From positions 2,170,001 to 2,234,000 of the forward strand of contig JAZAYU010000008.1 of the NCBI GenBank assembly GCA_038501625.1: DNA of 64,000 nt, written 5' to 3'. Positions within the stretch are counted from its first letter, which is position 1; each line of letters starts with the position of its first letter. The notes beneath the pieces were generated by a model. The model was not told the DNA's origin and searched no databases. It saw only the letters and a list, made by a program, of their open reading frames with translations. Made by a program: the position numbers and the translations under genes. Shown here piece by piece: positions 10,960 through 22,040 of this stretch. Source of the DNA: Corbicula japonica (taxonomy: Eukaryota > Mollusca > Bivalvia > Venerida > Cyrenidae).

Positions 10960-12207
10960 CTAGTTTGCTGCCAGTGATGGCTGTGGCAAGTTTAACCTTT
11001 CCTCGTCAAACTGACTGTATAAATAGTTCAGATAGGCTTTTATGTTTCTTGTTTCCATCTCAAAGAACGAACTTTCACTAGCGAGTCGCATAGCATCTTC
11101 TGCATACGCTCGTGCCTCGTAAATGTTATCGTTATCTATTGCGCGTGCCATGGCTAAACAGTACATCATGTTTCTTCTTGGCTCTATATCTGTAAATAAC
11201 TCGTCCCTTACCTGGACAAGTATTCTTTTGGCACATTTTCTATTATTAGAAGAAACATGTCCATCTACCCTCAGGCGATCATTGATTCCAAGAAACGTCA
11301 GTGCCAAGTTCAAATAAATGAGTCGTTTCAGTAGTATATGATTGTCCGCAGCACTTAAGCCAAACGCACATTGGTTTATAATTTCATGAATATGTGTCTG
11401 GTTCCCATCTTCTGCATACATTTCTCTCAAAACATGCATTATGTCCAGTGCAACGAGTGTCCATGAAAACTTATCATAACAGTTCTGACTAAGTGCCAAC
11501 GCTTGTCGTATGTGATGCCCACTCTTGGTAATTCTCGCCATTTTGCAGTGAAACATGGTTTCTGTAAATGTTCTGTCCGTATCACCTCGAATGGATGCAA
11601 GCATTTGAGCAAGAAGCCTGATTTTGTCTTCGTCGTTTGAGATTTGTTGTACCGCCAATAATGTAAATATAGTACATCTATCCAATGCTGCCTGTTGGTC
11701 AGCTTCAGTAGAATTAAAAATTAGTGCACGTTCATGCTCGGCTTTCTGAGTCAGAAAAGCTGCTCTAGCACCTATTACATTGCAATCTATGTGGTTTTTC
11801 AAGGTGATAAAGAGTTTAACCCTTTTCCTTTCATTAGGAAGACAGGCTCTCCCAATCTCTAAATGCAGAGTCTTTCCAGGCAAAATCATCTCCATTGCAC
11901 ATTCTGCAAAACGGTAGTCAAAAGAAAAGAGAAATTTGGCGAATTGGTTGATGGTCATACCGGTATGGTATAACACATCAATGATGAACATTAAAATCCT
12001 CTCTTTTGCATTTCCTTTTAATTTTGGCACCTTTGCCAAAAGCAGCTGATAGAGGTCAGCGTCAATAAATTCAGCATCCTTTAAAAAAATTACCGCTGAA
12101 ATTAAGTCGATTTCTTGTCTGTTTAACACCTGTATACCACTTAACACAGCGGGCAAGTTGTTTGGAGTAGGTGGTAGAATGTTTTCTCCGTCTTCGTCTG
12201 TTGGCAT
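10960..12207 (-). CDS. All-helical protein, 415 aa, paralogue of 20134-21363
   Basis: A single-exon frame. The first ATG is at 12207. The frame stays open to 12294 but has no earlier ATG, so an unseen 5' exon spliced into this region is possible. Starting at 12207 gives 415 residues, against 409 for its paralogue at 20134-21363, and brings their shared (D/E)(F/L)ISAV motif to the same place (residue ~34-38). Residues ~30-120 form a helix-rich block with death-fold (CARD-like) spacing (inference). Residues ~130-400 look like helical TPR-type repeats. The strongest shared stretch is KRLIYLNLALTFL and LFTDIEPRR (residue 337). No signal peptide or membrane segment. The family is not recognised; function unknown. 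Confidence 0.75.
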   Translation of the reverse strand: MPTDEDGENILPPTPNNLPAVLSGIQVLNRQEIDLISAVIFLKDAEFIDADLYQLLLAKVPKLKGNAKERILMFIIDVLYHTGMTINQFAKFLFSFDYRFAECAMEMILPGKTLHLEIGRACLPNERKRVKLFITLKNHIDCNVIGARAAFLTQKAEHERALIFNSTEADQQAALDRCTIFTLLAVQQISNDEDKIRLLAQMLASIRGDTDRTFTETMFHCKMARITKSGHHIRQALALSQNCYDKFSWTLVALDIMHVLREMYAEDGNQTHIHEIINQCAFGLSAADNHILLKRLIYLNLALTFLGINDRLRVDGHVSSNNRKCAKRILVQVRDELFTDIEPRRNMMYCLAMARAIDNDNIYEARAYAEDAMRLASESSFFEMETRNIKAYLNYLYSQFDEERLNLPQPSLAAN

Positions 12208-12285
12208 TTGGAAGCTGACTCTTACCCAGTCGTTTATCAATAAGTTGGGAGATGCATAGGGATGTTGAATTTGGCTTTCAGTCAC

Positions 12286-13056
12286 ACGTAAACATTATTA
12301 GGTACGGTTCAGTCTTTATATGCTTGGGTGCGGTGAAATGTCTGTTACATATCATCATGAAGACAAAATCCATCAGGAAAAATGTATAAGCCACCGAAAA
12401 GCGTTCAACATTAATTACAGTTACCGAAACCGGGGGAGGAAGAGTCAATGTTGAAAAGCAAGCAGGTCTGTCTTACATTATACACCGACAATAATCAAAA
12501 TATATTTATTATAAAATATCCAAAATTGTTTTCTGCACTTTCTTTTATACTACTTTCGTTTTCGTATCGTTCATAAACACTTCACTTGTCGAATCTTGGC
12601 ACTTTTGTCTTCTACCGAACCTCTGTAGGCCTACTGTTTTCCCTTGACTGACTAGTCACAAATTTGACCATATTTTACCAAATTAAACATTTAATCCAAG
12701 AACTATTACGCAGAATATAATCAGTGGAACTATCGGCGATAGTATCGCACAACTCGCACAAAATAATAACAAACGAGTAAATTTATCACGAAACTAGGTC
12801 AAGGTTTGTATGTATATACAATAATACAGTATTTTTTAGGCACTAGCGGATTTGGGGGTATTGCGGATAGCCCGTTTCTTTTCTTGGCTATTTTCTTTAT
12901 TTGTACATTTAGAATATTAAACAATTATACAACAGAAAGAATGAATTTTCCCCTTCAGTTCAAGCATTTTGTTTTTATTTCAGATTTTGTGATGAGAGTT
13001 TATCAAACGAAGTAGAACGAGCCAATCGGAAGTCGATATCAACACCGTGTTCTTAC
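12286..13056. other. 5' flank of the 415-aa gene, no further gene seen
   Basis: AT-rich sequence upstream of the minus-strand gene. It may hold its promoter or a non-coding first exon. No defined element or clear TATA box could be assigned. Confidence 0.4.
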
Positions 13057-13060
13057 TTAA

Positions 13061-13994
13061 GGTATCACTAACGTTGCAAATAGCGAAACTGGCGAAATTT
13101 TAAAAATAAATTTTGGGGAAAATACTCATTGCCACCTAGATTTTAGCGAAGAAATGTATTTATCTAAGGCTATACTAATGTTTGCAAGCAAAATTTAGTC
13201 TAATTTGTGTTCTAATTACCAGGCACATACTAAAACAAAAGAAAAACCGTTTGCATGAGAACTCTAGAATTAATGGATAATATACGAAAACAACTCATAC
13301 ATGAAATGAGTATATGCTGGTCTACAATCATTAGTGCCTAATCGTCAAAATTATGTTTTCCATAAATTCAATTAAAACTTACTTTCGGTTTGACGGTCAA
13401 ACATTTTGATGTACTACTTAAAATTTCTGACATTATTTTGACAGATGACCGCAAAATATTGTAAATAAGTCTTTATGCGATATCTTTATATTTTTTCTAG
13501 ACGTTTAAACAGCCATTAAAGAGTTCTTTTTCAAAGGGTTTTTCCTTTTTGTGTGTGTCCGTCTATGTAAATTAAGCATTTTTTTCAAACAACTTGAGCA
13601 TCCAAAACTTAAATACAACCACAAGACAATATAGTTCTTTACTTTCATTGGTCTGCCAGTGGGAATGAATGTCGAGTTCACCTAAATGATTTGCACCTGA
13701 AACTGACAGTTACTAAGACCCGGAATTAAGTTTTTCATGAAACCCCTAATATTATTTTGACGAATTGGCACTCATGATTGCAGACTAGCATATACTTGTT
13801 TCATGTATGAGTTGTTTGTCCATGAATTTCAGATTTACGATGCAAATGTTTTTTTTCTTTTGTTTTAGTCTGCAAACATTAGTATATCCTTAAATACATT
13901 TCTTCACTAAAATCCAGGTGGCAATGAGTATTTTCCCCAAAATTCATTTTTGAAATATTAGCAAGTTTTCGCCATTTGCAATGTTGGTGACCCC
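13061..13994. mobile_element. Long-arm inverted-repeat element flanked by TTAA
   Basis: TTAA stands at 13057-13060 and 13995-13998. Between them the sequence is a long imperfect palindrome. The left arm, 13061 to about 13350, starts GGTATCACTAACGTTGCAAA. The right arm, about 13750-13994, starts GGGGTCACCAACATTGCAAA on the minus strand. Shared arm features include ACTCATTGCCACCT and GAAGAAATGTATTT. TTAA duplication is the hallmark of piggyBac-type insertion (established knowledge). No transposase is present. A single arm of the same family lies at 39622-39775. Confidence 0.75.
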
Positions 13995-13999
13995 TTAAT

Positions 14000-15151
14000 G
14001 AAAAGAACAATAAACATGAAGTTTTATATCAAAAACCTGTAAACTTTCAAATAATATGGTTTGATTTGGTGTATAAATAAACATTTTCTCACTCATAAAA
14101 ACATGTGTTTATAAACCTGAAAATTGTCACCAAAAAGAGATATAATTAACTACTAAGACTTAATGTAAGACATTGCTTCTTTAATTGACGTATTATCACC
14201 AGTCGAAGTAGTTGCAACAGCTCAACATTTTTTTTTGGGACAGACACTTTCAATGAATTTATGGGCTTTCATGACCTGAACGCTTAATCCCTAGGCCATA
14301 GTAAGAAGGCTGGAATGGTTCGTCAACAGCTATAACAAGTAAAATAAAATTACTAAACTGTGTCTGCTTCGCCGCTCTATATTTCTTTCTTTCTAATATC
14401 TTATCCATCAACGCCGTTTATCTTTTTTAAAGATATTTCTTGTTTAATAAATTATATTAATTTATATAATCATTAAGGTTTTAGTTTATGTTTCAATGTG
14501 TTAGTATGTGAAAATAAAAAAAAATACTAATTTTATGGATATTTCCGTTGTATGTAACAATATGTCCAACAACAACAACAACATAAATAGAAAAACGTAT
14601 TCGTATTTATTTACAAACCAAACAATTATTACAAGTAAATGTTGAAATAATAATAATCATTTTATTTATTAATTATCGCGTTTATATTACCGTTTCTGAA
14701 AGTGTTGCAAGTTTATTTTCGAGTTATTCATCATGTTACCAATCAAACTACGAATCATTAAAATACATAACAAATGCTTTTCGTTTTATTTTATCCCGGT
14801 GCACTGAATATATTTGACATTTTTCTGACGCCTTTAAAAAGGTCCGGCATGCATTACCTTTTAATTCTTGCAAACCGTTTTTATTGTGATTTTATCCGAA
14901 CTCATCGGTGCATCGTTGTTTTATGTTATACATTTTAGGATGCCTACAAGTATCCCTTTAATTAAGCTTTAAATTCATCCTCTGTTATCTATAGCTTTAG
15001 TAGTCTAAGTTAACTCTTATTTCACGTGAAAGTATTTGATAAGTATAGTATTTTTTCACATTTTCAATTAAAATTTCTAATATGGCCTGTTTTTAAACAG
15101 GTAATGTGTTTAAACGTCTATATACAGTGTGGCTTAAGTTGGAACAACGGT
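14000..15151. other. Non-coding AT-rich stretch
   Basis: Contains a short AAC run (about 14565-14582) and otherwise nothing that can be supported as a gene. Confidence 0.5.
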
Positions 15152-15643
15152 TCACATTATTATTCTACAGCAATCTGCAGGAATGAAACGCTCGACCAGC
15201 ACTTCCTGGAACTTTTCAACAAGCCGTCTTTCTTCGCTATACGATGTCAACCACGGGATGATATTATTTGATAAATATTCTTCTTTAACAGAAACGTCGG
15301 TGAAATCTAAAATTCTTCCAGTTTTTATAGCCTTATGTTCTAACGATACTTGCGGGCCAGCATTACGGTCAGAATACATCCTAAGTTTCCATTCATCTAT
15401 TTCTACAATTCGAATGTAGCTTGATACTATTCCTTTACGTCTGTCCCTCTTCCTTTTATTCTTCAGATATATGCGTTTAAGAACTTCGAGACTTCTGGAA
15501 AGAGAAATCCACTGGGATGCTCTGCGCGATCCATTACGGATGTGTTCAGAGGGTGAAACGCTTGCTCCAACATCTTTTGCTACGATTCCATGTGCTGGAT
15601 TTTCGTCGTCTCGCAGAACACGATAGAATTTGCCGCTTGCCAT
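15152..15643 (-). CDS. 163-aa protein resembling ADP-ribosyltransferase-fold domains
   Basis: Intronless, starting at an ATG with A at -3 and G at +4. The N-terminus FYRVLRDDENPAHGIVAK gives a YR motif (R8). Next comes a conserved-looking HIRNGSR, then SQWISLSRS (S43-S51), comparable with the S-T-S strand of ADP-ribosyltransferases. FQEVLVERFIPADC near the end offers a glutamate (E147) where the third catalytic residue would lie. An R-S-E layout and this length suit a single-domain ART-like or DUF7587-like protein; this is inference from motif order, not proof of activity. The centre (residues ~55-75) is very basic. It lies between two paralogous helical genes on the same strand. No signal peptide. 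Confidence 0.7.
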   Translation of the reverse strand: MASGKFYRVLRDDENPAHGIVAKDVGASVSPSEHIRNGSRRASQWISLSRSLEVLKRIYLKNKRKRDRRKGIVSSYIRIVEIDEWKLRMYSDRNAGPQVSLEHKAIKTGRILDFTDVSVKEEYLSNNIIPWLTSYSEERRLVEKFQEVLVERFIPADCCRIIM

Positions 15644-16170
15644 CGTGTCCGGTTGCCGTATACATCGTAGAAACGTCGACTAATTGGTAATTGACTCGTG
15701 GGTCAATCTGACAAAACCTGTGTCTTCTTGCTTCTTCTCAAAGATTTATCAAGTGGTCTCTTGTTCCGATACTTGCTTCCGAATTTTATTTTAGCGGTTT
15801 ACAAACTAGCCTAGTGTAAAGCTTTTTATACTGGCGCATGTTTTCATGTATTAGACTAGAATTTTCTTTTTTAATGAATCTATCTTTAGATATTTGGAAA
15901 ATACATTAGCTCATAAGCGGACAGATAACATTATTAGATAATAAATGAAATCATTATTGACATTGAATAAGGACAACGCTGAAATCCCAGAGAACATGTA
16001 TGTAACATGTATACATTGTATTGTACTTCCGGATTGTAGATTGGTTGTTATGAAATATTCCAGTTTAGTAGAAACAATAAAGGCTCCTCTTTAGCGTAAA
16101 ATACAAAAATCCACAGCAAAGGGTTTTACAAACAAATGAGATGATGAGCTGGAAGCAATTTAACGAAAAC
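15644..16170. other. 5' flank of the 163-aa gene, no gene seen
   Basis: Contains the upstream region of the minus-strand gene at 15152-15643. No other feature could be supported. Confidence 0.4.
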
Positions 16171-16415
16171 TAGAATGTGTCCTCGGACACTGATAACCCC
16201 ATTGCTGCAGCAACATTTGTTATAACAAAGGGCCATAACTCTGGTAAAAATGGTCGCAGGAAATTTCTTTACGATCATCTACACATCCTGCTTGATCATC
16301 TGTGCAAGTTTGAAAGAAATCCGCCTGAAAGTTGATGCCTCGAGATTTGGGGGACGTAGGCTACATACGGACGAACGAACGTACGTACTGACGGACGAGT
16401 GCAACTCAAAATGCT
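16171..16415 (-). mobile_element. Short copy of the element family at 33587-34683
   Basis: Starts with CTAGAATGTGTCCTCGGACAC and ends with a run of ACGGACGAACGAACG. In between are AGGGCCATAACTCTGG and ATCATCTACACATCCTGCTTG. All recur, reverse-complemented, in the larger element at 33587-34683. This copy has a single core unit; the larger one has five or more. Confidence 0.7.
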
Positions 16416-16559
16416 TTTTGCAAGCCACGTTTTTATTAAATACAGTAAATACAGCACACGATAATACTTGCAGTAGTATAGGTTTTATACGATATTCTAC
16501 AGCGCTCTGTATGTTTGGTGATTAACCCATCTAGTCATTGGTTATGCCTAAGCCTTTGT

Positions 16560-16780
16560 TTGCACGACCGTGGTAGAGGTTATAGTTGATGGGTGGGTTG
16601 GGAGCTATTTCACCAGTACTTGTTTGTTCATATTCTCTGGGGGCAAGTGTGAGGTTTGTGCACCCTGAAACTTGCTTTAAACCCTCAGTGGCAATGACCG
16701 CGTGTGTTTTGCCAATGACCGTTCCAGGTTCTCTTTTCTCTTGTGGTGTCTTATTTCTGCTTTTTGGTTGTGCGGGGAGG
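16560..16780 (+). repeat. Dispersed repeat, related copy at 59810-59990
   Basis: GAGGTTTGTGCACCCTGAAAC and neighbouring GGGCAAGTGT match, in inverted orientation, the repeat at 59810-59990 (GGTGCACCAACCTCACACTT). Similar translations on the matching strands come from DNA similarity; no gene is claimed. Confidence 0.6.
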
Positions 16781-17379
16781 CAGCGTTATTCCTAATATAC
16801 ATGTTTCAATTTTACATAAAATTATTTGTTTATTTGAAGCTTATTTTCCCCATAACACTGTTATTGATTGCATACATGCACAACCTGGCACGTATCCAGG
16901 TATGTCTCATACATATTTTCTGTTGGGTTTTCCGGATGGGATTCCAAAGATTACATTATCGTTTGGCAGTCAAATGCGAAGTACCCTGAAGTACAATGTA
17001 AACATTGTTCTTCGTGTTATTTTACAATAATTTTATACCTTTGCTACTGCGGGTGTCTGTCAAACTATAGGTTTTTTTTCCTGGTGTATACGTGTGTGTT
17101 TCGTTATGTATTTACAAAAGCCTCATAAGAATAAGACAATGTTATCAGCAGATAATTAAGTTACCTTCATGAATAAATGAGTTCAATGTTATTTAAATAA
17201 TGTTATTGATAAATATGCATGTTTTAATGTGTACTTAAACAGTCATAAAATAAAATTTTAACTGCATTTGAATTCTTTACGTTCTCCTAAAAAATTCGGG
17301 GAAGGGGATGGGAGGGGAGGGGAGAGAACATAATATCGCCACTTTGTCCATTCAATCCTCTGTCTGGGCTTTCTCTCGG

Positions 17380-17455
17380 CAACCACTGACTTGAATTTAA
17401 TGAGAGTTAATGGGCGCAACCACTGACTTGAATTTAATGAGAGTGAATGGACGCT
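17380..17455 (+). repeat. Two direct copies of a 34-35 bp unit
   Basis: CAACCACTGACTTGAATTTAATGAGAGT(T/G)AATGG appears twice in a row (17380 and 17416 regions). Confidence 0.8.
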
Positions 17456-17764
17456 CACAGTCTTTTGTCTGTGAACCTTTTGAATTTTTATTGTGTGTAT
17501 TCTTCGGCGTTTTTATGACCTTATAGATATATTATATTAATTAAATGAAACTGTATGGGAAGCTTCACTAATAAAAGGAGATACGCTCGTTATCGGCGTT
17601 TATGCTGGTTCATTTTTTTCCACTTTCTCTGGAGTGTCATAAATTTCAGCTTAACTCAAGTACCCTTAGTCTATTAAGGTAGTTATTTGGGGTTGACAAA
17701 GTTAGTCCAGACTCAAGAAGTATATTATTTACAGCGGAATTGAGCTTGAAGAAACAGATTGAAA

Positions 17765-19145
17765 TTATAGTATGATACATCATCTTGTTTTTGGCGCATA
17801 TTTGTTTATCTACAGAATAACTAGATGGGTGTTCAGTTGAACACTTGTGTCGCCCTCTGGTAGAATGTCGGAAAAATGCAAGATAAAAAAGGGGCAAAAC
17901 TTCATCTTGACACAAACAAGTTGTCATCAACACAAGTGTGATGTCTTGAGCAATAAAATTTGAAAGTTTCATGAAGAAATATTGAGAAATGGCCAAGTTA
18001 TAGCTTGAACATTAAGTTTTTATTTAGAAACCATAACTCTAACAAATGTGACCTTAACCTCAAGAATTTGGCACCATCATGAGCATGTTGTCAAAGCAAT
18101 GTAATTTGAAAGTTGCATGAAGAAGTATTGAGAAATGGCGAAGTTTTAGCCAACGTTAAGTTTTCGTGTAAAAATCCAAGTATAAAAAGGGGCATAACTC
18201 CATCAAATGTGATCCTGAACTTAAGAATGAATTCGGCATCATCTTCAGCGTGTTGTCATAAGCAATATAATTTGGAAGTTTCATGAAGAAATATTAAGAA
18301 ATGGCAAAATTATAGTCAACGTTAAGTTTTCATGTAAAAAGGGGCATAACTCCATCAAATGAGATATTGACCTAAATGATTTGGCATCATCATGAGCGTG
18401 TTGTCATAAGCAATATAATTCGAAAGTTTCATAAAGAAATATTAAGAAATGGCAAAGTTATAGCTAACGTTAAGTTTTCGTGACGGACGGACGGACAGAC
18501 CGACAGAGCGATCCCTATGTATCGTCGTTTCTTCGAAAGGGCGACACAAAAATTATGCAGAATGATACATCATCTTGGTTTTCGCACATATTTGCTTAGG
18601 CTCCAGAATAATTATGTAGTATGATACATCATCTTGATTTTGTGGCATCTTTGTTTATCTACAGAATATGTAGTATGATACATCATCTTGATTTTGTGGC
18701 ATCTTTGTTTATCTACAGAATATGTAGTTTGATACATCATCTTGATTTTGTGGCATCTTTGTTTATCTACAGAATATGTAATATGATACATCATCTTGGT
18801 TTTGTGGCATCTTTGTTTATCTACAGAATATGTAGTATGATACATCATCTTGATTTTGTGGCATCTTTGTTTATCTACAGAATATGTAGTATGATACATC
18901 ATCTTGATTTTGTGGCATCTTTGTTTATCTACAGAATATGTAGAATGATATATAATCTTGATTTTCTCCTGAATAATAATGTAGTATGATACATAATCTG
19001 GATTTTGGGGCATACATGTATTTGCTTATCTACAAAATATGTAGCATGATGCATCACCTTGGTTTTGGGACATAAATGTATTTGCTTTTCTACAGAATAT
19101 TTAGTATGATACATCATCTGGATTTTGGGGCATATTTGCTTATCC
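17765..19145 (+). repeat. 54-bp satellite array, interrupted
   Basis: The unit reads GTATGATACATCATCTTGAT then TTTGTGGCATCTTTGTTTATCTACAGAATATGTA. About six near-perfect copies span 18619-18945. Degenerate copies lie at 17765-17822, 18555-18612 and 18955-19145. The 17847-18550 element separates the first copy from the rest. Because 54 is a multiple of three, frames are open on both strands, giving an 18-residue repeat; this is treated as non-coding. Confidence 0.85.
17840..18550. mobile_element. Tandem-unit element inserted in the 54-bp satellite
   Basis: The ends are inverted: TGTGTCGCCCT at about 17846-17856 and AGGGCGACACA at 18538-18548. A hairpin-like TGTTCAGTTGAACA precedes the left end. 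Inside are four units of about 146-166 bp sharing GGGGCATAACTCCATCAAAT, AAGTTTCATGAAGAAATATT and AACGTTAAGTTTTC. The last unit leads into GACGGACGGACGGACAGACC. A fragment of the same right end is at 50976-51073. Confidence 0.75.
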
Positions 19146-20133
19146 CCGGCAAGAAAATCAGGAAATTTTTTGTAACAATAATCTTTACCCCGAAGCTATA
19201 GATGTTGTTTGCAAAATATTGTGTCAATACGGTGCATAGCAAGTTGAGTTTTTTGAAAATGTCCTTATTTGTTTTAAAGTTAGTCAGGATGCATAGTTTC
19301 TTTTAAGCTGAATAATATTTTGCCGTTCTGGAGATTTTGATATTTTTGACCGATGACTGTGCAATGACGACTGTACGAGACGGAGCTTTAACACGTTTTA
19401 TTTGCTGGCAGCGCCAACTCTTCTCTGATTAAATCTTGTCACAAGGTGACGGTGACGAAAGATCAAAACAACTCCGTATCAAATTTTTTATTAAGAAATT
19501 ATAAAAGTTATTGCAAAACAGATTATATAAAATGATGTTCATAATATTTATTTATTTGTACATGTGCATATAAAATATGTAAGATCACAGTTAAAAAAAG
19601 TTTGGATTACAGCTAAAAATCATCGATACACTGTACAAACTATACCAGCAACAGAAAAAAAAACAAAGGAGTACATACTCGTATTATCATCTTACTGGAA
19701 ATATTAAGTAGAGATACAATTTAGACTATTAATTTTGATCTGAATGACTGCTAATGGTTTTAAATCCCATCGTTTCACTAACTATTGATTATTTGCAATC
19801 AGAAAGATAACAGAAGTAAATTTAACATTTCACGCGTATTCGATAACAACTGATGTTTTATTGTTTCAGTTTCATATCCACAAATGTGTTGGCATTTGTG
19901 GCTATACTTATGCCTTGAACTAAGATATATCAGTTGCTGCTAGAACACACACAATTTTATATACATGTAGTTTGATTCGCTTCATTTTATGATTTGAACA
20001 CACCACCCTAAATGTCGAGAAAACGTGTTTACTTTTTGTTTGAAATCTAGTTCATTATATTGCAATTATCAATAATAAAATATAAATCAGACACTGTTGA
20101 AATCAGCACTTTTTTAAGTTCTTACACATTTTG
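19146..20133. other. Non-coding stretch and 3' flank of the 409-aa gene
   Basis: AT-rich. No gene supported. The minus-strand transcript of the 409-aa gene should end somewhere here; several TTTATT (AATAAA on the minus strand) candidates exist, none decisive. Confidence 0.4.
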
Positions 20134-21363
20134 TCACGACACCATGGGAGACGTTGGAAAACCAGATGGGTGCGGAAGTTTTAGACACTTTAAGTATTCC
20201 TTAACTATTATTATTTCATCCGGGAAAAATGCATAATCACCGACCAGTGATTTAGCTTCACGAGCGTATGCTAGCGCAACAGCAACATTTCCCTCAAGTT
20301 CGTACACATGCGCGAGCGCATAGCTATACATGAGCTTTCTCCTGGGCTCGATGTCTCTAAAAAGATTATTCTTTATATATCTAAGTAAATTTCTAGCTTG
20401 CAATCTGTTACTGTCTGTAATCACATGTACACCAGCCTTTAGCCTATCATTTATTTTAAGGAAGTACAATGCAAGGTTAAGGTAAATTATTCGTTTAAAA
20501 AAAGCATTACCATCTGCACTAATTAGTCCTTGTGAACAATAATTGACAATATCCTCTATTGGTGTTTCTTCTCCGTGTTGTATTTTTTCCCTAAAAATGT
20601 GTATAATATCAATAACGACCACAGCCTGAAGCAACAGCTCATCCGACATTTGACAAATGTAAACTGCCCGTTGTATGTGGCGTAAGTCTCCAGTTAATCT
20701 TGCCATTCTGCTGTGATACATGCCTTCTGCGAAAGTTCGGTTGATATCATCTGGAATGGCTTGGATCATATTTTGGAGAATTAGTTCTTTTTTTTCAAAC
20801 TCGTTGTAATGCTGCACACGTGTGCAAGTATACACTACGTATCTGTCTGCTGCCAACTGTTTGTCCGTACTGTTATTAATATTATTGAGTTCCGATGCAG
20901 CCTGTTCTTTCAGATACTGCTTTATATCTTCTATCACGCCGCTGTCTATATCAGCTTTTACGGAAACGAACAACTGAAGTCGCTCTTCGTGATTTGGAAG
21001 ACGCTCTTGGCGAGCTATTTGCACCAACCTATTACTTGTGCACTCCACTATGGATCTAGCAAGTTTTACGTCAAATATAAAAAGAAATTCTTTGTACCTA
21101 TGTAATGATACCTCTTTTAAAACGCCCAGAGTGAATTGTAGCATTCGCTCACTTGGTTCGCCAGAAAATCCTCCAACACGTTCCAAAAGAATCATGTATT
21201 TCTGAGTGTTAATGAACCCGAACTCTTTTAAAGTTTCAACCGCGGATATGAAATCCACTTGAACTGAACCGCAGCCTTCACTAAAAGCGATAATTCCACT
21301 AAATTCCTTTTTAGAGAGCGAACATGGAACCTGTAATGGATTTTGTCTCAAGTCTCGATCCAT
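20134..21363 (-). CDS. All-helical protein, 409 aa, paralogue of 10960-12207
   Basis: A single-exon gene starting at ATG with a favourable AAAAATGG context. It aligns along its whole length with the 415-aa protein at 10960-12207. Shared landmarks are DFISAVETLKEFGFI (residue ~37), FKRIIYLNLALYFLKINDRL, and LFRDIEPRRKLMYSYALA (residue 334). Residues ~35-115 form a compact helical block with death-fold-like spacing (inference). The rest is predicted-helical; ALAHVYELEGNVAVALAYAREAKSL looks like one TPR unit. No signal peptide or membrane segment. Lack of introns in both copies suggests an old retrocopy or an intronless founder. Function unknown. Confidence 0.8.
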   Translation of the reverse strand: MDRDLRQNPLQVPCSLSKKEFSGIIAFSEGCGSVQVDFISAVETLKEFGFINTQKYMILLERVGGFSGEPSERMLQFTLGVLKEVSLHRYKEFLFIFDVKLARSIVECTSNRLVQIARQERLPNHEERLQLFVSVKADIDSGVIEDIKQYLKEQAASELNNINNSTDKQLAADRYVVYTCTRVQHYNEFEKKELILQNMIQAIPDDINRTFAEGMYHSRMARLTGDLRHIQRAVYICQMSDELLLQAVVVIDIIHIFREKIQHGEETPIEDIVNYCSQGLISADGNAFFKRIIYLNLALYFLKINDRLKAGVHVITDSNRLQARNLLRYIKNNLFRDIEPRRKLMYSYALAHVYELEGNVAVALAYAREAKSLVGDYAFFPDEIIIVKEYLKCLKLPHPSGFPTSPMVS

Positions 21364-21818
21364 TTTTAATATTTCAGTTATTTAAGTCTTAAAGTTTTAA
21401 CAATCAGGTCTTGTCCTAACCTTCGTTTAGTTCAGTCGTAGTAGATTAGTAAATATATATCTTATTTCTGACAAGAGCGAACTAAAAAAATGTTTACATA
21501 ACTATATTTAGATGTCCTATTCATGTGTACACACCGGTCACGTGATCATCACATTCACCTGTGTACTTTCGCTCAAATTAGACTTAAAATAAGGGATATA
21601 CAACTCAATATTACGGGTTATCTGATAATTTTCTAAACTAAATCGACAAAAAATACCATATTTATTCATTTGTCTACGGTTAATTGACGTAACTACATTG
21701 CGGACTGTTAACTCCGCGTATGAAGACAAAAATCCTGATTAGGATTGTTGTGCGTTCTTATGATATAGAGGTCTATGTGAGCTTGATGACTTAACTGCTA
21801 TTTATAGAATTATTAGGC
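21364..21818. other. 5' flank of the 409-aa gene
   Basis: AT-rich; the minus strand reads AAGATATATATTTAC about 90 bases upstream of the ATG, a possible but unproven TATA-like site. No gene. Confidence 0.3.
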
Positions 21819-21823
21819 GTCTA

Positions 21824-22018
21824 TGTTATGGTGTGCGCGGGTATGTGAGTACATTGATTAAGTAACACTGAGTTTATGACATGTTTATTCAGTGAGGCCT
21901 TAACAAGAAGTGTCCGCTATAAGAGAGAGTATGAATATATAAAGGGTCAAGATGAGTAAACTCTGTACTACATGAATGTCTACTAAGTAAGGACAACGGA
22001 GTTGTCTACCATGTTACA
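21824..22018 (-). repeat. 3' LTR (element orientation)
   Basis: 195 bp, begins TGTTATGGTGTGCGCGGG and ends ACCATGTTACA on the plus strand. It matches 25719-25913 except for about three substitutions. Confidence 0.93.
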
Positions 22019-22040
22019 TCTCTCTGTTTTTATCATGTGA
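22019..22040 (-). other. Polypurine tract
   Basis: Immediately next to the 3' LTR the minus strand reads AAAAACAGAGAGA, a purine-rich primer site for plus-strand DNA synthesis. Confidence 0.6.
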
